In this document: in pieces, positions 12,445 to 23,371 of the stretch
Layout of the letters: the number at the start of each line of letters is the position of its first letter
Numbering within the stretch: the first letter of the stretch is position 1
Origin: Prostheceraeus crozeri
Lineage: Eukaryota; Platyhelminthes; Polycladida; Euryleptidae
Assembly (NCBI GenBank): GCA_907163375.1
Contig: CAJQUW010014388.1
Span: 310,001-374,000, forward strand
Direction of reading: 5' to 3'
DNA: 64,000 nucleotides
Notes under the pieces: model-generated
What the model was told of the DNA's origin: nothing
Seen by the model: only the letters and a program-made list of their open reading frames with translations
Database searches by the model: none
Translations under genes and position numbers: made by a program

Positions 12445-13131
12445 TTTATAGGTGTTTGCGATCTTCTTGCGGATTTTTGTAAGTTGTTTTCAGGAAATAT
12501 TATACTAGGTCTCTACAATGTTTAAGAAGCCAAAAGTTGCAGTCCACTGAATACCTTTACTTCAAAAACAATATATGAAACCTATTGTTCCTGTATATGT
12601 CAAACATTCAGTCATCAAAAGATGAAATTGAAGTCGATTAGGATAATCCTCAGGCTTCAAATATAGCTTGCTGTAAAACAGCATGCTTCAAATGCTTGAT
12701 GTCTCCCTTTCTTGAGTACCTTGCTACCGGGAAACAGAGAAAATCCGTCTTCTTGTTCAATCAATCCTTCTTTGTCAATCAATTTCGAAAACTGGAATCA
12801 TTTTCGAAAACTACAATGATAATTGTCCTCTTGACATGTTTCCGCGCCTGGTGATAATCCACACATTCTCTCGGAGCCTTGGAAGGAGCTTCCATAATCA
12901 TCTTTTCCAAAGAATCTCTTGCTGAAGAAGCTTTCTGTCGATGTCAAAATTCTATGCGTCTGACCTTCTCACGATCATGTTATCACAAAAGTGGCAGCTG
13001 ACGCAATCTCAGTCACATCTCTAGGAAGACACCAGATAGCAGAAGTTATTAAACTGTTAGAAAGCATGGTTTATCGTCCAGCAGAGCAACCAATACATGA
13101 TTGGTTGATGGTTGAATGGTTGAACATCAAA
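12445..13131. other. Stretch upstream of the H2A pseudogene
   Basis: There is no gene. Close to the histone start, CCAAT (13090) and ATTGG (13099) boxes are visible and could be remnants of a histone promoter, but I see no convincing TATA box. Confidence 0.4.
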
Positions 13132-13373
13132 ATGACTGGACGCGGCAAAGGCAAAGGCGCTAAAGCATCAGGCAAGGCAAAGACCCGTTCATCACGGCCG
13201 GTCTGCAATTCTTGAAGAAGGGAAACTATGGTGAGCGTATTGGTGCCGGTGCACCAGTCTACCTCGCTGCTGTCATGGAATATCTTGCAGCTGAGGTCCT
13301 CGAGTTGGCAAGTAACGCTGCTCGTGACAAACACCGATCTCGTATCATCCCACGTCACCTTCAGCTTGCTGTC
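13132..13373 (+). pseudogene. Histone H2A pseudogene
   Basis: The first 22 codons give the basic H2A tail, with M-T-G-R-G-K-G-K-G and K-T-R-S-S-R. The frame is then lost by a 1-nt deletion at about 13199 and a deletion of roughly 25 nt near 13211 that removes the end of the first histone-fold helix. From 13212 another frame gives the conserved core: [30 protein letters not shown] and [10 protein letters not shown]. Similarity stops at 13373, before the acidic-patch helix and C-terminal tail. Full H2A is about 125 residues, so this is a truncated, frameshifted copy. It contains no intron, as expected for replication-type histone genes, so retrocopy and decayed gene cannot be told apart. Confidence 0.85.
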
Positions 13374-14221
13374 GGAAGACGGACCTTCCGTCTTAGTTTT
13401 ATTTGGCACTGAGGCAGCGACTGGGTCGCGAAACGTATGCCACTGTACAAAGTTTTAGCTATTTATCTTATTACAATATATCGTGGTTTACTCAAGAAGG
13501 GAGTGATCTTTTCTGTTTCGAATCATGCAAAATTATTTGACTGGTTTGTTGAACTTTTGAGGATATGAACTTTTCGTTAATTGTGTTATTTTTTTCATTC
13601 ATTTTCAATAACAGAGAGAACATACATAGATATGCTGAAATTGTAAAACAACTACTGCAAATACATTCAGAGGTTCATATAACGTAAATAAGTCTGTCTA
13701 TTTCCACTAAGCTACGTCAAATTGTGTTCGTGTAATATGAAGAAGATTTATCTTTTTAAAACGTACGAACATAAAATTGAACTATTTTTTCATTTCCTTG
13801 CTAAACTAGATAACTTTTTCAATCGAAACTCAGGGAATTAAAAATTGTCTTAGTGTTATTCTTCATCACATTTCGCTTTATATACGTATACGAGTAGATT
13901 CGCTTGTTTTAAAATCAGTTGAATTTGCAAACTTACGAACGATAGGCCGACAGGATACTTATATCGTGCGGCAGCCATTTTTAGCTATTATCTCCACTAT
14001 TTTGTCAATATTGTCGCTTTGGATGTGACATCATTGACATAACTCTTAACGAACTTTTCTCAACATTTTGTAGGCCTACGTAGGATTTCCCGCAAGCATG
14101 ATTTGAGCTAAAGCACAACTAATGATGAAATCAAATCAACTCTCAATGATAAAAACAAACGAGCTCAGCAAGAATCTCGGTTGAAACACACACCTACTTG
14201 TTCCAGGCGAAAAAAACTAAG
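13374..14221. other. Stretch with no gene recognised
   Basis: Right after the H2A similarity there is a short palindrome (GAAGACGG acc, then its inverse, 13374-13394). It is not the standard histone 3-prime stem-loop sequence. The rest is AT-rich with no supported feature. Confidence 0.35.
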
Positions 14222-14355
14222 GATGCTTGGTTTTGCAAAGTCTGTGACAAAGATGAGACAATGTTCCATGTGTGATGATTGGATCCATGAAGAATGTGTG
14301 GGAATCTGATGGAGAGGTGGATGAATTCGACTTTGTATGTCCTGATTGTACCACC
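14222..14355 (+). pseudogene. PHD-finger relic
   Basis: Three successive reading frames carry the pieces of one zinc finger in order. The first holds W-F-C-K-V-C. After a frame change comes S-M-C-D-D-W-I-H-E-E-C-V-G-I, and after a second change D-F-V-C-P-D-C. The spacing C-x2-C, C-x-x-W-x-H-x2-C and C-x2-C fits a PHD finger. Such fingers occur in chromatin proteins and also in ORF1-like proteins of some transposons. The surrounding DNA gives no further domain, so the source is unknown. Two frameshifts and stops show that it is dead. Confidence 0.5.
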
Positions 14356-14682
14356 TTTTCGGTATTAATCACTTGCAAAAGCAATATCAAGTCGTGGTGA
14401 ATAGATATTCGGTCATCATGTATCTTTATAATTTTGAAAAAGAACATAGTCGCCAAGAAACTTTTATTAGTAAGAAACATAACGCGAGCGCCTTCGAGGC
14501 CTCTAATCATGCGTACAACGGCCGAGATGATGAAGTAAAATGATTGTTTGTACAAAATGAGACATATTTACAGGACAAAATGAGGATATCTGCAAGACAT
14601 CAAGACAACAATGTAAGGAACTACCAAGGTAACAATAAACCATGAATAAGCTCTCTTTGGATGCACAAAGGAGGGGCACGCT

Positions 14683-15057
14683 TCAAAATAAACAATGCTT
14701 CAAGAATTCGAAGAGACAAAGACATGTTGGATGAGCACAAAATAGAAAATAGGTTACGAAGGAATTACCTTTAAAGTCATAATCAACCACATGTTTACAG
14801 ACTGAGGATGTACACGATCCACAGGTTTGGCTACGAATCCAACGTGGCAGATGCTCCTTGATACGCTTCCCCAAGTTCCTCTCTGTCCGGCCTACGTAAC
14901 TGACTCCACAGTCACATTGAAAATTACAAATGACATGAGACCGGTTGACAAAAGGTATTGGGTCTTTTTAAGAGCGGATAAGGATACGTTTAGTGTCAAA
15001 CAAAAATACAGGCTTGGCAGCAAGAAAAGATTGCTTGACATAAGAATAAATGCCTAA
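14683..15057 (-). pseudogene. GIY-YIG endonuclease fragment of a Penelope-like element
   Basis: The minus strand encodes a GIY-YIG-type core: C-D-C-G-V-S-Y-V-G-R-T, then a L-G-K-R-I-K-E-H-L-P helix and a later C-K-H-V. Upstream (to 15057) the reading K-Q-S-F-L-A-A-K then a stop and K-D-P-I-P resembles the linker that precedes the endonuclease in Penelope-like elements. It differs from the endonucleases of both other Penelope families in this window, so it represents a third family. The reverse transcriptase part is absent. Confidence 0.65.
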
Positions 15058-15289
15058 AATGCATAAAAAATCTTTGTAAAGCTGGTTATGAGCTTGCTCT
15101 GGTGTTTATAAAGTAAAATGTTTGATCAAAATCTGAATTTTTAAGAGATCTTTAGCATATATAGGACCTAGTAGTATGGCAGTTATTTGACATATTCAAA
15201 AAAATTCCACTCTTATTTTAAGTGAATTATTTATTGACCAACCATATATATCCATATATATATATATATACCCACAGTTAAGAGGAAAA

Positions 15290-15340
15290 ACTCAGAACTC
15301 GGTACTCAGAGTTTCATGTTAACACAATCATCAGCCAAAG
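15290..15340 (-). ncRNA. Hammerhead-ribozyme-like motif, family 1 minus copy
   Basis: On the minus strand, CTGATGA (15334-15328) is followed by a short helix-loop (TGT, loop, ACA) and then GAAAC (15315-15311). These are the two conserved core strands of a hammerhead ribozyme. A following ACTC/GAGT pair could be helix III. The closing helix I is weak (several G-U pairs). Hammerhead ribozymes are known in Penelope-like elements. Activity is not shown by sequence. Confidence 0.4.
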
Positions 15341-15493
15341 CTAAGGAACGAATTTTACAAAGTTAAGATATTGAAGTAAATATGTAACGGAGTAACCGTG
15401 ACCTTTACAATTTAAAGAAATATACACAGTTACAATAGAAGAATATGCATTCGGTGTTTATCGTGACCTTTGCAAAGCAGGACACAAAGAAAG

Positions 15494-17195
15494 TTAATGT
15501 CTTGATAGCAAATACTTATTTCGGTGCCTGCATTTGGAGACAAGTTCATTCCGCTTGTTGAGTAGGTTATCACCGTCGTGGTCCAAAATAAAAAACTTCT
15601 CGCTGAGACAGAGATCGCACCTTTTCGTTACTTGGTTGAAGGGTTTGCAAAATTTTTTGATCCTCCACTTTACTATTGGACTGGAACCTGCTTCCTTCAG
15701 CCTCCAATATTCCTTAGACAGTTCAGTTTCATGCTTGTATTTTTCATGGGAAAATGACTTCTTGTGATTAGCGTATCTGAGCTTGAATGAACTTTCGCAA
15801 ATACCCAGATATCTTCTATTCTGACCATTACAAGTAATTTGGGCCTCATACGCAATGTTGCTTGCCAGACATTTATTTTGCAAAGGGCATTTTTCTTTGT
15901 TCATGCAATTGCATTCCCTCCGATCTTTGTTATTCTCTTCCTTGCTCAACATTCTCCGGTTATGGGCGTTTATGATTGATTTGATGTTGGGCATGCAGCT
16001 ATAGCTCACTTTGAGGGTGTTTCTATTAAAGATCCTTTGAAATCTGGTGCCATCTCTGAAGTGTTTGTCAACGAGTTCCAAAAAGCGTTGACCCACATTT
16101 GTTGCCACGGTTCTGCTGTAAGGTGGATTGAACCAAATTATCTGTCTTGTTCGCTTCCGCTTCTCACTTGGCTCACTACTTTGCTGTTTGAATTCAAATT
16201 TGCGAGTGTAGCCATGCTTCCGCAGAGCCCCCTCGTAATAGGGAGCAGATTCACTGAAGGCAGCTTCATCAGATGACAATTCGCTGATTCGCCTCTCCAT
16301 CATTTCTGGCAATTGTTTAGTGATACTACCAGGGTGGTTGGATTTTGAGTTGATGTATAGAGTCTCATGATCCTGTTTTCTGAAAGGTTTGTAGGATCCG
16401 TCACAAAGATTGAAAGTGACATCAAGATAGTTCACAATCTTTAAATTACACTGAATCTCCAGGTGAAGGCCATATCGCTTGAATATCTCGTGAAATTTCT
16501 CTCTGATCAGATCTCCTTGACGCCCTGTAACATTTTTGAAGTAGGCCAAGCCATCATCACGGTACAGGCCAATACAGTCCTTGTTGAACTCTTTGGACAA
16601 AACGTTCAACAGGTACATGCCCACTAACTCGCACAGCTCGGCACCATCGTAAGCTCCCATTGTAACATCAAAATTCTCGTTCTCGCGTTTTCTCCATGGC
16701 TCGCCATCTTTGAAGAGTAGCCACTTACGAGCATGTCTTATTGCTTGCAGCTCCCTGTCTTCGATATTTATAAATTCAGATGCGAACCTCAATGAAAGCT
16801 CGATTAGACTCTCTGTAATTGATGGGTAAAAGTCTTTCACGTCGAAAATCATGAACTTTCCAGACGATTTATGCTCGAGGCCGTTAAACCCAATCAATTA
16901 CTTGCTTGGTGTTCTGCCATTGCTTTACTCCAGTTGAAAGTCGTAACTTTGAATTAACAATCTCCAAAACCCGTTTGCTGATACGCCCAATTTCATTCTT
17001 TGATGGGTTGATAAGTCTTGTTGAAGGATTGCTCAAAAAATTGTCCTTGTGATCTTTGAGTGTTACAAAGCATTCGTTGTAATTCATTCGCTCTGCGACC
17101 TCGAATTTCTCAGCAATAGTTTTTCCTTCCTTGGATACCACTTTCACGATGTTTTCATCAGACTTCTTATATAATTTGGTAACGGAATTGTTCAA
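15494..17195 (-). pseudogene. Penelope-like RT plus GIY-YIG protein, family 1 copy A
   Basis: Two frames join. The first is 17195-16884 (103 codons, N-terminal fingers part, with K-D-H-K-D-N and R-L-I-N-P-S motifs). The second is 16897-15494 (467 codons). An extra G near 16890 shifts the frame between them. The long frame carries RT motif A (F-D-V-K-D-F-Y-P-S-I), motif B (M-G-A-Y-D-G-A-E), motif C as Y-R-D-D, and N-Y-L-D-V. Near the end it has a cysteine cluster (C-x-C-x6-C-x5-C) and a GIY-YIG-like Y-x15-Y-L-G segment with R-Y-A-N-H. YRDD replaces the common YADD. The protein would copy RNA at nicked targets; this copy needs a frame repair and its N terminus is incomplete. Confidence 0.75.
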
Positions 17196-17339
17196 AAGTC
17201 GTCTATATTCATGCGGCTTTGTATATGTTTGCAGTTTTATCAGCGGAAACCAGGACCTCCTTGGATTTCTTGATTTTGGAAATATCTTTCTTGATGCGAT
17301 TCTGAATTATTCTGAATTATTTTGCTCCTGAAAAGTCGA

Positions 17340-18661
17340 GCACTCTTCGGAATCTTTTCTTTTGCAAACATATACAAAGTACAGCCGCTTGAATATAGAC
17401 GACTTTTGAACAATTCCGTTACCAAATTATATAAGAAGTCTGATGAAAACATCGTGAAAGTGGTATCCAAGGAAGGAAAAACTATTGCTGAGAAATTCGA
17501 GGTCGCATAGCGAATGAATATCAATGGTAGCAACGAATGCTTTGTAACATTCAAAGATCACAAGGACAATTTTTTGAGCAAGACTTCAACAAGACTTACA
17601 GGGTTACAATGGGAGCTTACGATGGTGCCGAGCTGTGCGAGTTAGTGGGCATATACCTGTTGAACGTTTTGTCCAAAGAGTTCAACAAGGACTGTATTGG
17701 CCTGTACCGTGATGATGGCTTGGCCTACTTCAAAAATGTTACAGGGCGTCAAGGAGATCTGATCAGAGAGAAATTTCACGAGATATTCAAGCGATATGGC
17801 CTTCACCTGGAGATTCAGTGTAATTTAAAGATTGTGAACTATCTTGATGTCACTTTCAATCTTTGTGACGGATCCTACAAACTTTTCAGAAAACAGGATC
17901 ATGAGACTCTATACATCAACTCAAAATCCAACCACCCTGGTAGTATCACTAAACAATTGCCAGAAATGATGGAGAGGCGAATCAGCGAATTGTCATCTGA
18001 TGAAGCTGCCTTCAGTGAATCTGCTCCCTATTACGAGGGGGTTCTGCGGAAGCATGGCTACACTCGCAAATTTGAATTCAAACAGCAAAGTAGTGAGCCA
18101 AGTGAGAAGCGGAAGCGAACAAGGCAGATAATTTGGTTCAATCCACCTTACAGCAGAACCGTGGCAACAAATGTGGGTCAACGCTTTTTGGAACTCGTTG
18201 GCAAACACTTCAGAGATGGCACCAGATTTCAAAGGATCTTTAATAGAAACACCCTCAAAGTGAGCTATAGCTGCATGCCCAACATCAAATCAATCATAAA
18301 CGCCCATAACCGGAGAATGTTGAGCAAGGAAGAGAATAACAAAGATCGGAGGGAATGCAATTGCATGAACAAAGAAAAATGCCCTTTGCAAAATAAATGT
18401 CTGGCAAGCAACATTGCGTATGAGGCCCAAATTACTTGTAATGGTCAGAATAGAAGATATCTGGGTATTTGCGAAAGTTCATTCAAGCTCAGATACGCTA
18501 ATCACAAGAAGTCATTTTCCCATGAAAAATACAAGCATGAAACTGAACTGTCTAAGGAATATTGGAGGCTGAAGGAAGCAGGTTCCAGTCCAATAGTAAA
18601 GTGGAGGATCAAAAAATTTTGCAAACCCTTCAACCAAGTAACGAAAAGGTGCGATCTCTGA
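17340..18661 (+). pseudogene. Penelope-like RT plus GIY-YIG protein, family 1 copy B
   Basis: It matches copy A at nearly all residues but lacks the segment between the R-L motif (about 17600) and the motif B region. About 400 bp including motif A are gone, so the polymerase core is destroyed. The upstream part has a frame ending at 17508 (stop in place of the R of copy A). The downstream frame 17537-18661 keeps motif B, YRDD, N-Y-L-D-V, the cysteine cluster and the endonuclease-like region, but stops about 40 residues before copy A does because its 3-prime end jumps directly to the untranslated segment. Confidence 0.75.
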
Positions 18662-18775
18662 CCGAATGCATATTCTTCTATTGTAACTGTGTATATTTCT
18701 TTAAATTGTAAAGGTCACGGTTACTCCGTTACATATTTACTTCAATATTTTAACTTTGTAAAATTCGTTCCTTAG

Positions 18776-18826
18776 CTTTGGCTGATGATTGTGTTAACAT
18801 GAAACTCTGAGTACCGAGTTCTGAGT
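18776..18826 (+). ncRNA. Hammerhead-ribozyme-like motif, family 1 plus copy
   Basis: CTGATGA (18782-18788) and GAAAC (18801-18805) sit in the same arrangement as in the minus copy, with helix II TGT/ACA between them and a possible ACTC/GAGT helix III after them. Cleavage would fall near 18820. Both family 1 copies keep the core exactly, although their proteins have decayed differently. Confidence 0.4.
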
Positions 18827-18846
18827 TTTTCCTCCTAACTTTGGCT

Positions 18847-19299
18847 ATACGTTGCTCCTTTCACAGTTGAGCACTTTGACGGAAATTGATTCAATTCCTC
18901 GAAACTATATATATATATATACATCATAGGCCTGCTATTTATATATAACTACTGACAATAGGCATACCCTGCTGCAGCCTTCTAAAATCACATTTCAAGC
19001 AAGTGTTTAGCTTCAGGATGACGTCGGAAGCGCGATCCTAATAAGAATTCTGAGAATATAACTAAAATTTGCATAAGAATTTGATCTATCGACTATTTGA
19101 TTTCATTTTTATTAATGGCATTCACGACAACGAGATGGTTTCAGATGCTTTGGTGGACAATCGATCCCCGCTACTTGCCTTAATGTCGGCAGTCACAATT
19201 GTGACGAGTCATTTATTCACTGATTATAATTGCTATGAAAACTGTATGACAATGCATGGTGGTGAGGGTTTGATCCTGCCAAATGACACAGTCGCATAA
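18847..19299. other. Stretch upstream of the tRNA-like gene
   Basis: A (TA)n microsatellite lies at about 18907-18926. A segment starting aatttgatctatcga (about 19078) is repeated imperfectly right after the tRNA-like gene (about 19389), so the tRNA sits between two direct repeats of about 40 bp. No protein gene is supported. Confidence 0.45.
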
Positions 19300-19373
19300 G
19301 TGGCTTGTATCTCAGTTGGTTAGAGCACAGGTCTAGTTAACCTTGGTCGTAGGTTCGAATCCTACCAGCCGCA
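19300..19373 (+). tRNA. tRNA-Thr-like gene (anticodon AGT), possibly a pseudogene
   Basis: The A box (TATCTCAGTTGG), B box (GGTTCGAATCC) and a perfect T arm (GTAGG/CCTAC) are present. The anticodon AGT is at 19335-19337 in the loop CTAGTTA. Defects are a bulged T in the acceptor strand, a mismatch at the base of the anticodon stem, no pair at D-stem position 10-25, and T instead of a purine at position 37. These suggest a diverged or pseudo tRNA, or the tRNA-like head of a SINE, although no SINE tail is evident. No intron is present. Confidence 0.6.
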
Positions 19374-19576
19374 CATCTTTTCCATTGCAATTTGATCTAT
19401 CGATAATTTAATTCCGTTGTTATTAATAAGCAAGAGTGATTATAAAAACGTGCGAACGTAATTGAGACATGTGCGAACTTTTCAACAAGTCCGTGAAACT
19501 CAAACATCAAAGATTTGAATCCCATTCTAAATTGAGATGACAAAGTTGGTCATAGAAAATATTGCTTGAAAATATT

Positions 19577-20000
19577 GTAACCTGTATATTCTAGCACTCT
19601 GGATAACAGGCTACTTAGATAATATATGATAGTTATTGAATTGTGATAGTCTATTGCTTTCTACCAACTCCGTATTGTGTATCCAGCAACCCTGAGCTCT
19701 CGCCTACCTTTCCTTGTAGTTATCTCCTTGCTAAGCTTTTATGAAGATAAAACCAATGGTCCAGATATACTCGGTTTATTCTACCTATGAGGGAGATAAG
19801 AAGAAGTATGAACAGCGTACAGATAGCGACAATGGAAGACTCAGTTCGGTGACGAGGAATACTTATCATCTCGGTTTATATAGGTACTGTATTTCTCAAT
19901 TCCCATTATTCTTGATGTGTGTCCCGGCTGTCTCCTTCTCCACCCGTCGCAGCTTGACTTTTATGATGAAGATATTTTTGATGTATTTCAGCCTTGTTAC
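19577..20000. mobile_element. 424-bp MITE, uninterrupted copy (GTAAC termini)
   Basis: It begins GTAACCTG and ends GCCTTGTTAC, so the last five bases are the inverse of the first five. It is flanked by ATATT and ATATG. The same sequence, with few differences, surrounds the Maverick at 24850-24931, 41149-41399 and 42175-42347. This copy has no insertion at the corresponding ATTGCT (19653-19658) and so gives the pre-insertion state. It codes for nothing recognisable. Confidence 0.8.
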
Positions 20001-21175
20001 ATATGATACCCCTTCAATTAGGTGTTGTCCCAACACCTGAGACGAATTCGAAGGTATAAAGTTCACGGGAATCGGAGGATTTATGTAGGTCCATAGGATC
20101 TCGAAAAGAGGTGGCACACATCCGTCAGAGAAGATCGAAATACAATAAAGCGAAGATGTTGCTCATACTTCTAGTTATCTCCCGCATAAGTTATTAAAAG
20201 ATCAAAAATGATATTCACAAAATGAGAAACATGACAATGTACATTCATGGGGGAAAAGGGAGGTCTAGTAATCATCAACATAAAGATGTCTGTGCCAACA
20301 CTCAATCAAGAAGCAGTTAACATACTGGCACAAAATAAGAAACAGTATTTAACATAATGACCAACACACCAAGAAGAAATGAGAGATGACTGTATTCATC
20401 AATGGAGACTCAGACGCTGATACAATTGTATACAAAATTCCTGACCCCATGAAATACACAATATTAGAGTCCGAAGATTGCACCGCAAGATACGATGATG
20501 CTGATGATCACGAATGGTTCGAGAAGCCTAGATACACGAAGAAATACAATAAAATAGAGTCTCCCAACTCGACCTCTGACAAGCAAACTTGCTGGCACAA
20601 TTTAATAAGTTTCGGTAATCTCCAGACTGAAGATATCAGGGCATAATAGTAAAGATAATACCAGTATCATAATGGGACTAATACCAAGGATTTGTACAAG
20701 AAGTATTAATATATCATAAGATATAAATATAATACAAAGCCTCATAAGATGTCATAATGCGAATGTTAATGACGTACAAATGCCAGCTCATCATCAAATC
20801 ATTTCAATCAAATTCATCAAAGAATGCTCCTATTAATCATTGCAATCACACCAAAAGATTGATAGTTTAGTAGTGATAGTAGTAGTTGTGACGTTTGATC
20901 ATAGAGTATATATGTGTTTGACGTTATATCCGAATGTAAATATTATGTTTGTGTTTAAAGCGGTATAAATCAAAGACAGAGTTTCGATTGTGAGCGTGAA
21001 GGTCACAACGCTGAAATACACGTGAACGCGTTTCTGTTACAAACCATCGTTCTGCTACAAACCATGTACATAAACTAGAATCGTTACAGTAGTTTACGCT
21101 GAAACAAAAATCATGGGTGAGCATGTGCATGAAAGGGTATAATGTGGATTACGGTGCCGGTTTAGCTCGGGTAAA
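20001..21175. other. Stretch downstream of the gypsy element, nothing certain
   Basis: A hairpin GGTGTTG tcc(c) CAACACC lies at 20021-20037. An 86-codon frame at 20386-20646 has no recognisable domain. The 3-prime LTR of the gypsy element should lie here, but I could not match any segment with the DNA beyond gag, so no LTR is called. Confidence 0.35.
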
Positions 21176-22545
21176 TTACCTTTTTATTTCTGAGCGGATA
21201 ACGGCTATTTCATGTATTACCGGCGCCATCTGATTACCCTCGTCTTCTGTCTCCATCGACGCGTCATTTTTGGTTTCCGTAACACGCTGAGCTCGTTTGA
21301 GCAATTCAGCTTCTTCATCGTCACTTACACCGTGACCGTCTCCGTCATGTGTTTCCGAGATTTCATAATTACTTGTATTATTTGTGCTATTACTACTAAT
21401 GAGTAAAGGGATTCCAGCCGATTTATCGATCTTAACTCTGTTCAAGTGGACCCACATGGGTTTAGAGCGCGGTTCTCGCACAGAGATTATTTTGCAGTTG
21501 GTGTCAGTCAGTTCCGTTATTCTCATGGGTCCCTTCCACTTATGTTGTAATTTAGGGGTGAGCCCTTTAGTTTTTGCGGGCATGTTAACATATACGCGAT
21601 CCCCTATTGCTAATTTATCCGCCGTGAGCGTCACTTTTCGGTCGTAGTACTTCTTTTGTTTGTCTTGTGCTGCTTCAATAGTGGACTTTGCCAATTTCCA
21701 GGCGTCGGATAAAGTGCGAGCGAGATTATGCTTATAATCATCTACTGAAGTTGCCGAGTCTGTGAGAGTCCGAAGAACTACGTCAGTAGGGAGTAAAGGA
21801 TCCCGACCATATAGTAAGAAGAATGGACTCTCCTTTGTAGAACTATGGCTGGCAGCCCTATAGGCAAATAACACATATGGGATGAAGACATCCCAGTCTT
21901 TCTGGTCGCGACTGGTGTAGAATGATAGCATTGTAATCAAAGTCTTATTGAATCTCTCGACTTGCCCATCCGTTTGCGGATGGAAAGAGGTGGTGAAAAC
22001 TTTTCCCGTATTTGTCAGACGGCACACCTCTTGTAAGAGTTCTGAGGTGAAATTCCTACCTCGATCAGATAATAGACTTTCCGGACATCCGTGGGTCGCA
22101 ACTATATTTTCAACGAATAATTTAGCAATTGTTGTAGCTTTCTGATCTGGTACCGCAAATGCCTCCGGCCACTTAGTAAAGTAATCAGCGAATACGACTA
22201 TGTATTTGTTTTGGTTTCGAGTCAAAGGTAAGGGGCCTAAGACATCGACTCCTAGTCTGGCCATAGGTTGATTTATTGGTATGGAGACCATCGGAACTAC
22301 AGTTTTGACGTTTGGGCCATTTTTAGTGGCGCAGGCGATACACGCTTGGCACCATTCTGTGACATCTTTGGTCATAGTAGGCCAATAATAGAATTTGCTT
22401 ATTCTAGAGATGGTCTTTTCGATACCTAAGTGCCCGCCAAAAGCCCCGGAATGTAATTCCGTGAATATTTTTTTGACGAAGCTCCTGTGGTATAGCTAAA
22501 AGTAAGTCGTTACCCGGGGTGTTAACACCTTTATAATATAGTAAT
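21176..22545 (-). pseudogene. Ty3/gypsy integrase
   Basis: The long frame (22375-21176, 399 codons) starts in the zinc-binding domain (W-C-Q-A-C-x2-C). It then shows the catalytic core with G-V-D-V-L-G-P, L-L-S-D-R-G-R-N-F and the H-P-Q-T-D-G-Q-V-E-R-F-N motif carrying the catalytic Glu. The C-terminal part has the G-D-R-V-Y-V and W-K-G-P-M-R-I segment typical of gypsy GPY/F modules. The upstream half of the zinc domain (G-H-L-G-I-E-K-T) is in another frame; the shift is near 22441-22450. The core triad looks intact, but the protein cannot be made from one frame. Confidence 0.85.
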
Positions 22546-22556
22546 CCTTTTGATAA

Positions 22557-23345
22557 TCAAAAATTTGGCCAATTATCATTGATGAATTTTGAGTGAGGCC
22601 GAGATAACTGTTTTGGCATTGGTTGGTTTTGCAACTTTTTTATGATAGCGCCATAGAGCTGGTCGTCCTTTTGCTGTTGTTGCACACAAGAAAATTCTGA
22701 ACGTGATCGTATTTCACTGATCGCATTTATAGGAATGCGAGATAGAGTGTCCGCGTTAGAATGTTTTTTACCCGGGCGGTATATAATTTCAAAGTTGTAT
22801 TCCTGCAGCAGCAGCAGCGCCCATCTCATGAGTCGTGATGACGGTTCTCTATGGTTTAATAGATATCGAAGCGGTGCATGGTCTACTATGGCATAGAACT
22901 TTTTACCCCATAGGTATTCCCTAAAATGCTTAACGGCATATACTAAGGCTAGTGCTTCTTTTTTTACTGTCGCATAATTTTTTTCTGCTTTTTGTAAAAC
23001 TCGACTTGCGTAGGCAATTGGGTGGTCTACGCCATCTGCCATTTGACTCAGGACACTCCCTACTGCCCAATTACTAGCGTCAGTTTGCAAATAAAAGGGT
23101 TTTTTCAAAATCCGGATAAAGTGAGATAGGTGGTGAAGTTAGAGCTGTTCTCATGAGGGTGAATGCCTCCGCATGCTGTTCTGTCCAAACAAATTTTTCC
23201 GACTTTTTTATCAAATTACATAATGGTGCAACGACACGAGCAAAGTCTTTTACAAATCTTCTATAATAGCTGCATATGCCTAGAAATTGTCTTGTTTGTT
23301 TGATATTCTTTGGCCTAGGATAATTGACAATTTTTTAAATATTAT
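22557..23345 (-). pseudogene. RT thumb and RNase H of the gypsy element
   Basis: From 23345 a frame carries the RT connection/thumb (Q-F-L-G-I-C-S-Y-Y-R-R-F-V) as far as about 23110. It then shifts into the RNase H frame (23108-22557), with T-D-A-S-N-W-A-V-G, K-K-E-A-L-A-L-V-Y and V-D-H-A-P-L for the acidic residues, followed by G-K-K-H-S-N-A-D-T-L-S-R. The polymerase palm with YxDD is absent, removed by the internal deletion. RNase H in such elements degrades the RNA strand of the RNA-DNA hybrid. Confidence 0.8.
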
Positions 23346-23371
23346 CTGGTAGTGGAGTAAGGCTGGAAACC

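Larger units (their letters stand above)
15275..18846. mobile_element. Head-to-head pair of Penelope-like elements (family 1)
   Basis: A minus-strand copy (about 15275-17240) and a plus-strand copy (about 17360-18846) form a large inverted repeat around a spacer of about 120 bp. Both outer ends carry the same sequence with a hammerhead-like core, then an untranslated segment, then the C-terminal coding end. Inner arms match from about 17141-17235 against 17365-17460. (TA)n microsatellites lie just outside both ends (15244-15270 and about 18907-18926). Partial head-to-head and tandem copies are a known habit of Penelope-like elements. Confidence 0.75.
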
